From Sceloporus undulatus (Eukaryota > Chordata > Lepidosauria > Squamata > Phrynosomatidae), in contig NC_056524.1 of assembly GCF_019175285.1 (NCBI RefSeq), positions 226,255,156 to 226,319,155 on the forward strand: DNA of 64,000 nucleotides, given 5' to 3'. A model generated the notes under the pieces. It saw nothing but the letters and a program-made list of their open reading frames with translations. It searched no databases and had not been told where the DNA came from. Shown here piece after piece: positions 55,085 through 64,000 of the stretch; positions within the stretch are counted from its first letter, which is position 1; the number at the start of each line of letters is the position of its first letter. The position numbers were made by a program, and so were the translations under genes.

Positions 55085-55318
55085 GAAGTTGTTGTTGTTA
55101 TATGCCTTCAAATTGACTCCAATTTCTGGCAATCCTACCGCAGGGTTTTTTGGGGCAAAATTTATTCAGAGGAGGTTTGTCATTGTCTTTCTCTGAGGCC
55201 AAGAGAGCATGACTTGCCCAAAGTCACCCAGTGGCTTTCCAGGACTGAGCAGGGATTTGAACCCCGGTCTCCTGGATTACTATTCCAACACTGAGACCAT
55301 TATGCCGCACTGGCTGTA
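55085..55318 (-). mobile_element. tRNA-derived SINE
   Basis: Reverse copy: (GTT)n tail, TGCCTTCAAATTGACTCCAA, GAGGAGGTTTGTCATTGTC, GGATTTGAACCCCGGTCTCC (intact B-box-like), ACCATTATGCCGCACTGGCT. 150 bp from the previous copy and in the same orientation. Confidence 0.9.
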
Positions 55319-57688
55319 TTATATGGATGAAAAACACTAAACCATATCATCATAAAGCATAAATGCATTATGACACAGAGGTGAGCAGGCATATGGAAAG
55401 ACAGAAATCTACCTGTCTCATAAGCCCAACAGCAAGTGCAGTCACTTGAAAAGGTATGAAGCCTCTATATTTATAATGTGTGTGAGTGTGTATGTGTTTT
55501 AAGAAATATGGCAACACTAAAATACAGACAAAACAAGATAAATATAGCTGAAAGACTGGGCCTTACTAAAACAGTTTATGTAACATTGCAAGCAGGAAAC
55601 AGTTGCATTAATCACCAAAGAACAGCTCATACAAATAAAGGTATTTGACGTCATCTTGCCTGCTTACATACACACAACTAGGCAACAGCATCAATAGCAT
55701 GAACTGCAGGGCATGTTCTTATATGCTGGAAAGGTAGAAGGGACCACACTGGATGGAGGAGTGTTTGGAAAAGATAGCTACAGTTTTAAGAGTGTAGTGA
55801 CTCATGGAAAGAGATCATCTTAAACTAGGCTTCTGAGTCTTGTGTTATTTAGAAAAATGCTGAAAAATAAAGAATATCTCACAATTCAGGTTTTAAGTGT
55901 GCAGTTGAAAACAAAGGTTGAAAATCTGTTACTCACAATGTATATAGTAGAGTCACTGAGTCAATTGTTGGCTAATGAGGCAACACATAGGTAAATCCAA
56001 TTGATTTAGTATGTCTACTCTAGTCAGAATTACAATAGAATGTAGGCCAAAATATGCAGTTGAAAAAAAAGTTAGAAAACTGGGTAGAAATTAGACATGT
56101 TACCCATCAAGATGCAGAAACCCTTGCAGAAGCCTTAAAAGCATTTGTGGATGATTGTGAACCCAGGGGGACAACACTATTTGAGTCTGAATTCAAGTTG
56201 TTAGTGAAGACATTCAAACCTTTAAGTGGCTTGGGATCTTGATACTTGACAGGGCACTTCTCCCTATAGATGCCTGCATGACGACTGAACTCTGCTGGGG
56301 GGGGGGGCACTCTTCTGTATTCCACAGTGGTAGCAATGTGATGGGGGAGGACAGAATAGAGGCTTTCTTGGCTGTTGCACCCCAACTGTGGAATGTTCTG
56401 CCCTTGGAGGCCTGACTGGTGTCAACACTGGCTTCTTTTTGGTGCCAGGTCAAGAAAGGGTTTATTTGGGGCCTAATTTCCTTTTACAGCATGCACATGG
56501 CTTTAAACTCTTTTAGCCTTTGCAAGTTGTTTTAACTTGTTTGAATTCTTAAATATGTTTTTATCCTGTTTAAATTATTTATTGGTTTCAACTTGAAATT
56601 GTTTATATTGATTTATCTGTTTGGTGCAACGAGATCTCATGATGAAAGTAGAAGGAAATTTTTTAAAATAAAGAATTATATAATAACAATATTGGTAATA
56701 TTTTTGTTGACATCAAATCAATGGATTTGAACATTCAATAATCTGGCATGAAGCATTTGCCTTGGCTCTCCAAGAATAGAACAATGACACCAAATACAGT
56801 GAAATGACTCGTCCCAACATCTGAAAGGAGATATCTGGAGCAGTCCTATGCATGCCATACAATGCAAGCCATGCCATACTCAGCAGAACTTACTTGAAGT
56901 ATGGAAGCATTGGGCATGACTAATTGTTGCTGGATCATACTCAATAACTGGTTTAATACAGTATTTCTAATGCTAGATATTAACGTAGAAGCATATTGGA
57001 GTATCATGTTCTTCCATAATGCACATAATCATATCCTCAACCTATTGGCAGTATCCAAAGATTTTTTTTTTTAAAAAAAAAATCAAAACATAAATATTTA
57101 CTATCTGTCACTATCTTTAGCTATTGTGGGTTGAAAATTAAACTGTGGAAGCAGATGCACAAAAGCAATTAATTTGGTAAAGTATATGGGCCTGGTTACT
57201 TAGATTGGTATCCAAAAAAGAAGCTTGCTCATGTTGGCTCTCACAGATAATTGATTTATTTGGGATGAACCCTAAGGAGTGTGATGTGGTAAACTGATCT
57301 CATGTTGTACTGCTGTACCAGCCGAATGGTATTCTACCCTCCCGAAACTGGATGGATGGAGGGAAAGAAAGCTCTGTAAAAAAGAATGAATAGCGTGAAA
57401 GCCAAATGTGCACACACACACACACACACACCCCGAATGTTTTTAGGTCTCCAATTCAGTCCCCACTGATGCCAAACCTACTATTTTGACAAAATATTAC
57501 TCCCTTTTTACACAGTGTGCAGGGGACTATCTACAAGCTATCCGTAAGCAACCTTGTATATCATTTTGGAAGAAAAGTGGGATATAAGTGCAATAAATTT
57601 ATAAATACATAAGCATGCAAGTATGATTGTTCTTAAAAAACATGGCTATACCCATGCCTGCCTTATTTACATGTTTTAAAAGAATCTA
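55319..57688. other. No gene; one probable L2-like tail
   Basis: 56230-56690 (GCACCCCAACTGTGGAATGT, TTTTAGCCTTTGCAAGTTG and an A/T-rich end) looks like a decayed plus-strand L2-type 3' end. (CA)n at 57412-57431. No exon recognised; the 62-codon frame at 56054-56242 has no known match. Confidence 0.45.
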
Positions 57689-57993
57689 AGTAGTTTGAGG
57701 GGCTAATTTCAATATTAAAGAGAAATTAAAGCGCATTTAAAGCATCCCACAAATAAAGTGAAAATGGCGAGTAATTGCACGAATGATTATCACATGCAAT
57801 TGCACAAATAAAGTGATATTGGAAATACATTGTCACTGAAATCATGAAAGTAAAAAGATGCATGTTAATGCATCTTAATGCTTCTTTGTGACTACTTTTG
57901 TGCAATGTCGTGTAAATTGTTTCGTATAATTATGCAATTTTTCTAGGATATTCATGGGATAAACTCCCGATCTCCTTCGTGTGATAAACTCCT
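57689..57993 (-). mobile_element. Short TIR element, GGAGTTTAT family (copy E2)
   Basis: 305 bp, opposite orientation to 12027-12336. Right end GTGTGATAAACTCC with the inner repeat GGGATAAACTCCCGATC. The interior CGAGTAATTGCACGAATGAT-type blocks are collinear with the other copy. The left end is decayed (AGTAGTTTGAGGGGC). No coding capacity. Confidence 0.75.
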
Positions 57994-58146
57994 AAGTTAG
58001 AAAGGTTGAATAACCATCACAAAAGCTATTCTTGTCCTGTGGAGAGTTGAGCCAGAAAAACCTTTCTTTTTTATTATTATTTTTGCAAAGTTACAACTTC
58101 AATATTGTGAAAATAGAATCTTGAAAATATACAATATAAAAAAGTT

Positions 58147-58815
58147 AGAATCATAGAATCACAGAATCGTAGAGTTGGAAGAGACCACTAGGGCCATCCA
58201 GTCCAACCCCCTGCCATGCAGGAAATCCAAATCAAAGCATCCCTGACAGATGGCCATCCAGCCTCTGTTTAAAGACCTCCAAGGAAGGAGACTCTATCAC
58301 CTTCCGAGGAAGTGCATTCCACTGTCGAACAGCCCTTACTGTCAGGAAGTTCCTCCTAATGTTCAGGTGGAATCTCTTTTCCTGGGAGCTTGCATTCATT
58401 GTTCTGGGTCCTGTTCTCTGGAGCAGTAGAAAACAAGCTTGCTCCCTCTTCAATATGACATCCTTTCAAATATTTAAACAGGGCTATCATATCACCTCTT
58501 AACCTTCTTTTCTCCAGGCTAAACATCCCCAGCTCCCTAAGTCGTTCCTCATAGGGCATGGTTTCCAGACCCTTCACCATTTTTGTCGCCCTCCTTTGGA
58601 CACGCTCCAGTTTCTCAATGTCCTTTCTGAATTGTGGCACCCAGAACTGGACACAATATTCTAGGTGGGGCCTGACCAAAGCAGAATACAGTGGCACTAT
58701 TACTTCTCTTGATCTAGACACTATACTTTTATTGATGCAGCCTAAAATTGCATTGGCCTTTTTAGCTGCCGCATCACACTGTTCTCCCAGAACCTTTCCT
58801 CTCCCCTTCATCACA
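58147..58815 (-). mobile_element. CR1 LINE 3' part
   Basis: Well preserved: open minus frame [75 protein letters not shown]. Then in a second frame [46 protein letters not shown], ending at the TCTATGATTCTA terminus. A useful reference for the interrupted CR1 at 9422-10400. Confidence 0.92.
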
Positions 58816-60544
58816 TTTCTACAGTTGGTGCACTCTAAACAAGCTATATCAATATATTTACCTCTTCAGAGTTATAACTACCACCTCTTCCTCTTTAAGT
58901 GATATCTAAAGCAAAACATCCTGTATGTGAAATAATCAGTAAATTTCATTTTCAAAATAATAAACAGGTAACATTATATAATCATCTCTGGTTTCTTATA
59001 TATAGGTTTACATAAGTTAATTTATTTATGTAATAAATATTGTTATTCCCTTAACTGTTCTTTTCTAAATATCTCATTATTGGATTCTAATCAGTTTCCC
59101 ATTTCTCAGTTGATTTGCCCTGAAGGAGATGTGTTAATTTATTCATCTCCATTGTATCTAAGATTTTCATCTCCCCTTCTTGTATAGTCGGTGCTTTTGC
59201 CATTTTCCAGTTTTTGGCATATGTTATTCTTGCTGCAGATATTAAATATAATACAATGTGTAAATGAAGTCTCAGTTCTTTGTCTTCCACCATATTGAGG
59301 AGAAAGAGTTCCGGGGAAAACCTTTCAAGTAAAACTTAGTTGGACTACAGTCTGTGAAAACTGGGATTGTTTAGAATTTATCTGAGTATAGAAGCTTGGG
59401 TTTGGTGGTGGTTTGTTTCTGGGCTCTAGATCAGGAATAGGAAATCTTTTTCTCTTACAAGCCACAAACAACAGTGAATAATTGGCTTTGGGCTACCTAT
59501 TGGCTGGGTTAGGCATCACACTCTACATTCCACCATGTCACACACATAAAAAGCATACAGACATAAGCATACTCACTACCCTTCCTGGCATGTTGAGATT
59601 GCATCACATTTCCCCCCATTCCAATACTTAGCTGATTAGCACTGGGAATAGCTGAGTGGGATGTCTATGGGGCAATTGTTTGCGTGCTAATCACATGGGA
59701 AGGGAGATCCATTCTGGGACTGGTGCAAATCCTCTGAGGACTGGACTTGTAATCTGCATGGAAGTCAACCAAGGGCCAGATATTGTTCCAGTCTACACTA
59801 GAGACCTTACAGAAGGCCCAAAGTCAAAACCTTTTTGACCACTACATCGGTCAGCCAATGACATGGGTTATTTTATTTCTGTTTGGCCCAATATAGGGGC
59901 TCTCAAACTAGTTTGATGTAAGCACTTGCCCATGTCTCTTGGTGAGGGTTAGGCAGGGGCTAAATCCATCTGTAGCCTGGTAGTAGACATGAATGAGAGA
60001 AAGGCACCACAGGACCACATTATCTTTTTAGTAGCCTTCAGTCTGTAGCCGTCAGCCTGCAGCATGCTTATGGTTCACAGTTATCTTTTCTGCAGCATAT
60101 GGGACCTTCCTGTGCAACCACAACATTCCTGCCCCCCCTCTACCTATCAATCACCTATTCAGTTCACTGTTGGGAGAGACAAGCTATGGGGATGGTTGTC
60201 TCCATGCACCCTCTTCTCCAGTATATATCCCTACTTGCCATCCTCCCCATTTAAATTATGTGTCTTCAGCTGCATCCTTTTGAGCTGAGGAGGATATTGG
60301 GTGTGCACATGTATCCGGGTATGTATTAGAACAGAATGGGTAAGGAAGGAGGATCTATTTATGTGTGTATGAGCAAGGGAGTCTGTGTTTGTGTGTGAGT
60401 GTAGCAGGATAAGGGGAACACCAATTGTGGTCCCACCCAATGCCAGCCCAAATCCACCATTACTCTCACATGCCATAGGCATATGGACTTCAAACCCATT
60501 ACTGCCCACAAATCTGAAGAGGAGAAACCTAAATTCTCCTCCAT
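58816..60544. other. No gene recognised
   Basis: Unique-looking sequence. Minus and plus open frames between 60231 and 60691 overlap the start of the L2 and are not genes. Confidence 0.4.
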
Positions 60545-60765
60545 CTCTCCTCTGAATGTCTGCCTGGAGTCGGTAATGGGCTGGAAGAGGGAAAACAAAC
60601 TCAGTCTGAATCCAGAGAAAATGGAAGTACTGGTGATAGGTTTCCCAGGCCCGGGGAAGGAAATGTATCCACCTATCCTGGATGGGGTCACACTTCCCCT
60701 GAAGGACGAAGTTTGCAGTTTAGGAGTACTGCTGGACTTGTCTCTGCAGTTGACATCTCAAGTAG

Positions 60766-62665
60766 ATCATAGAATCATAGAGTTGGAAGAGACCGCAAGG
60801 GCCATCCAGTCAACCCCCTGCCCTGCAGAAATCCAGATCAAAGCATCGCCGACAGATGGCCATCCAGCCGCCGTTTGAAAGACTCCAAGGAGGGAGACTC
60901 CACTACACCCTGAGGAAGTGTGTTCCACGTCGAAAGCCCTTACTGCCAGGAATTCCTCCTAATGTTGAGGTGGAATCTCTTTTCCTGCAGCTTGCATCAT
61001 TGCTCCGGGTCCAGTCTCTGGAGCAGCAGAAAACAAGCTTGCTTCCTCCTCAATATGACATCCCTTCAAGTATTTAATAGGGCTATCTATCACCTCTAAC
61101 CTTCTCTTCTGCAGGCTAAACATCCCACAGCTCCTGAGTGTTCCTCATAGGCATGGTTTCAGACCTTTCACCATTTTAGTCGCCCTCCTTTGGACACGCT
61201 CCCGTTTCTCAATGTCCTTTTTTAATTGTGGTGCCCAGAACTGGACACAATATTCCAGGTGGGGCCTGACCAGAGCAGAATATAGTGGCACTATTACTTC
61301 CTGGATCTAGAACGATACTTCTATTGATGCAGCCTAAATCGCATTGGCTTGTTAGCTGCTGGATCGCACTGTTGACTCATGTTCAACTTGTGGTCTATTT
61401 GGACTCCTAGATCCCTTTCACATGTTGCTCCTTAAGCCAAGTGTCCCCCATCCTATATCTGTGCATTTCATTTTTTCGCCCTAAGTGCAGTACTTACATT
61501 TCTCCCTGTTGAGTTCATTCTGTTGCTGTGGCCCAGCTTTCTAGTCTATTCAGGTTCATTTTGAATTTTGATCCTGTCCTCTGGAGTATTAGCTATTCCT
61601 CCTAATTTAGTGTCATCTGCAAATTTGATAAGTATTCCCCCAATTTTTTCCTCCAAGTCATTGATAAAAGATGTTGACAGTACGGGCCCAGGACAGAGCC
61701 CTGTGGAACACCACTGGTTACTTCTCTCCAGGATGAAAAGGTGCCATTGTTGAGCACCTTTGGGTTCGGCGGTCCACAAGTTACAAACCCATGTAACAGT
61801 TTACTTTGTCTTAGCCCACATTTTACAAGCTTGTTTGTGGAATGTCATGGGGAACCCTGTCAAAGGCTTACTGAAATCAAGATACCTACTATATCCCCAG
61901 CATTCCCTTCATCTACCCAGCTGGTTAATTTATCAAAGAAAGAGATTAGATTTGTCTGGCATGACTTGTTTCTCTGTGAAACCCATGTTGACTTTTGTTA
62001 TGGCATTGCCATCTAGATGTTCACAGATTCTCTGTTACTGCTCCAGAATCTTTCCTGGTATTGATGTCAGACTAACTGGACGATAATTGTTGGGATCCTC
62101 TTTCTTCCCCTTTTTGAAGATGGGGACAACGTTTGCCCTCCTCCAGTCTGCTGGGATTTCTCCTGTTCTCCAGGAGTTTTCAAAGATTATTGCCAATGGC
62201 TCCGATATTACATTTGCCAGTTCTTTTAATACCCTTGGATGTAGCTCATCTGGTCCTGGAGACTTAAATTCATCTAGGTTAAACAGGTATTCCTGTACTA
62301 TCTCTTTACTTATTTTGTGCTGAATTTCCGCTATTCTGTCCTCTGCTCCATTATCCTCAGGTTGATCACCCTTTGCCTTTTCTGAGAAGACTGAGGCGAA
62401 GAAAGTGTTGAGTAATTCTCCCTTTTCTCTGTCTTCTGTTAGCATTTTGCCATCTTCTCCACGCAGTGGCCCTACCGTTTCCTTCTTCTTCCTTTTGCTA
62501 CGGTCATATCCAAAAAAGCCCTTTTTGTTTTCTTAACCTCTCTAGAAAGCCTGAGTTCATTCTGTGCTTTGGCTTTTCTGACCTTATCTCTACACTTGCT
62601 AGCTATTTGTTTGAATTCCTCTTTGGTGATTTCCCCATTTTTTCCATTTCTTATATATAGTGCTT
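60766..62665 (-). mobile_element. CR1 LINE, 1.9 kb, inserted in an L2
   Basis: The minus strand encodes part of the CR1 RT: GELLNTFFASVFSEKAKGD, FKSPGPDELHPRVLKELANV, WRRANVVPIFKKGKKEDPNN, YRPVSLTSIPGKILEQ, then further decayed RT sequence. It includes PGPVLSTSFINDLEE and the catalytic-box region IKFADDTKL (F-A-D-D), and the 3' end TCATAGAATCATAGAG. Numerous one-base deletions in the 3' third (60800-61400). 5'-truncated near 62665. Confidence 0.9.
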
Positions 62666-63401
62666 GCTATCAACTTCGGTTGATACGCCAACTGTGACCC
62701 AACCTGGGCCAAAGGGACCTTGAAACTGTGGTACATGCTCTGGTAACCTCTCGCTTAGATTTCTGTAATGCGCTCTACATGGGGCTACCCTTGTACCAAG
62801 CCCGGAAGCTTCAGTTAGTACAAAATATGGCAGCCAGATTGGTCACCAGTGCATCTAGGTTTGACCACATAACACCTATTTTGAAAGATCTTCACTGGCT
62901 GCCTATTTGTTTCTGAGCACAATACAAGGTGTTGGTTATCACCTATAAAGCCCTACATGGCTTGGGCCCGAGTTACTTGAGGGACCGCATCTTCCCATAT
63001 GATCCGCCCCGCACACTCAGAACATCCAGGAAGAACCTGTTGGAAACACCATCTTCCAAATATGTTTCCACATCCCAGATGGCCTTTTCAATAGCAACCC
63101 CGCGGATCTGGAATAGTCTTCCCGAGGAGCTCCATGTTATGACCCCCCTGGAAACATTTAAAAAGAGACTTAAAACCTTTCTCTTTTGCCAAGCCTTCCC
63201 CCATGAAGAATGAAGTTTTCTATCTTTGACATCGATTCTCTGCCTTACCCTGGATACACATGCTGAATGACTGTGTATAGAGTTTTTGTATTATTGGAAT
63301 TTACTTATATATTTTTATGAGATTGTTTGTAATGTTTTAATAGTCTGTAACCCCGCCTCGATCCAATGGGAAAGGCGGGGAAACATAAATAAAATTTATT
63401 A

Positions 63402-63420
63402 TTATTATTATTATTATTTA
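63402..63420. repeat. (TTA)n tail
   Basis: Six TTA units ending the plus-strand L2. Confidence 0.9.
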
Positions 63421-63486
63421 TTAATTCATGTTGAGCCCTAGTTTTCTGCCTCGGGTCTTTATATTGGGAGAAAGGTGGGACATTAA

Positions 63487-63514
63487 ATAATAATAATAAT
63501 AATAATAATAATAA
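63487..63514. repeat. (AAT)n microsatellite
   Basis: Nine AAT units following GGGAGAAAGGTGGGACATTA, the end of a second short L2-type tail. Confidence 0.9.
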
Positions 63515-63544
63515 TCCCATAGCTTCAGAATACCCATAATTTGG

Positions 63545-63668
63545 GGATGAGTGAAGTGTGATTCTCCAGATGCTGCTGGAGTGCAACTCCCATCAGTTCT
63601 AGCCAGCATAGGTGATAGTGAGGATTGCTGGAAGCTGCATTTCAACAGCATTTGTTGGGTCCAGCATT
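63545..63668. repeat. Palindromic 'aactccca' repeat
   Basis: TTCTCCAGATGCTGCTGGAG, TGCAACTCCCATCAGTTCTA, then GAAGCTGCATTTCAACAGCA; a decayed foldback. Confidence 0.55.
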
Positions 63669-64000
63669 GCCAATTTCCAGAGAATTGCCCTTTCCAAATC
63701 AAGACAAAGTGATTGTCTGGATTTGTTTTCTCATTTTGTCTCTCATAGTTGAGGTCTACCTATGATGTCAATTACAGGCCCCTATCATCTTTTTAAGTGG
63801 GAGAACTTGCACAATTGGTGGCTGACTAAGTACTTTTTTGCCCTACTGTACTCTGACACATTAGTTACACATCAGCAGCATGTCTATAATGGTATGATAA
63901 GTGTGGGTTGATCTTCACATTGGATAGGTCCAGAAGCAACCATGCAGCTTTGAGTTCTTTATAGATCCTCTCAAGCAATATACTTCCCAATTTGTCTAAT

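Larger units (their letters stand above)
60545..63420 (+). mobile_element. L2-clade LINE, split by a CR1
   Basis: The left part (60545-60765) encodes LESVMGWKRENKLSLNPEKM, LGVLLDLSLQLTSQVDH. The right part (62666-63420) resumes with VTSRLDFCNALYMGLPLYQA, ARLVTSASRFDHITPILKDL, HWLPICF, a stop, then YKVLVITYKALHGLGPSYL to LFKKR-type residues KKRLKTFLFCQAFP, and a (TTA)n tail. The two halves are adjacent segments of one L2 RT domain, so the CR1 between them inserted later. Confidence 0.85.

Noticed and set aside
55240-55318. tRNA gene-like sequence (GGTTCGAATCC-type B box on the minus strand)
   Set aside because: Part of a tRNA-derived SINE with the family's body and tail; no cloverleaf.
60231-60691. 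92- and 110-codon minus-strand frames
   Set aside because: They overlap a plus-strand L2 and unique sequence with (TG)-rich composition; no conserved features.
1-64000. CRISPR arrays, operons, bacterial-type systems
   Set aside because: No regularly spaced direct repeats, dense coding or ribosome-binding sites; the sequence is clearly vertebrate nuclear DNA.

Overview
The window looks like nuclear DNA from a squamate reptile, most likely a lizard. It is a low-gene-density stretch crowded with CR1, L2, RTE/BovB-like and L1 LINEs. It also carries tRNA-derived SINEs, 5S-rRNA-derived SINEs, short palindromic DNA transposons and (AAT)n, (CA)n and (TA)n microsatellites, a mix typical of squamates. 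The species assignment is an inference from this repeat mix. A 10-base run of N at 23339-23348 is an assembly gap.

Only one host gene is clearly visible: a synaptobrevin (VAMP1/VAMP2 type, closest to VAMP2) on the minus strand. Four coding exons are placed by sequence and splice sites: exon 2 (36706-36824), exon 3 (30833-30991), exon 4 (27717-27768) and a 17-nt coding end in exon 5 (19936-19952). With the conventional two-codon first exon, not found here, they give a 117-residue v-SNARE ending in YFST. Introns 2, 3 and 4 are about 5.7, 3.1 and 7.8 kb and are largely filled by repeats. The first exon and promoter lie either unrecognised upstream (36.8-64 kb) or beyond the window.

Region by region: 1-3.5 kb is RTE and L2 remnants. 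3.5-9.4 kb is mostly unique sequence with one 5S-SINE. 9.4-10.4 kb is a CR1 split by a GC-rich hairpin-chain element. 11.3-12.7 kb is an L2 split by a small TIR element. 13-19 kb holds CR1, SINE and RTE pieces. 19.3-36.8 kb is the synaptobrevin gene, including an L1 split by a 2.2-kb TIR element in intron 4 and a solo LTR and a hairpin-rich TIR element in intron 2. 38-41.4 kb has a second, inverted solo LTR and an RTE split by a second hairpin-chain element. 42-58 kb holds 5S-SINEs, small TIR elements, tRNA-SINEs and a 1.1-kb CpG-rich TIR element inserted into a 5S-SINE. 58-63.4 kb holds CR1 copies, one of them inserted into an L2.

The most interesting material is a set of non-autonomous DNA elements. 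One family (9686-10246 and 39941-40504, in opposite orientation, 561 and 564 bp) is an almost unbroken chain of perfect or near-perfect hairpins between TA target sites. A related core sits inside a third element (34034-34692) with roughly 60-bp terminal inverted repeats. A separate short-TIR family (GGAGTTTAT ends) has up to four members. Several of these sit inside recognisable older repeats, so the empty target site can be inferred directly from the window.
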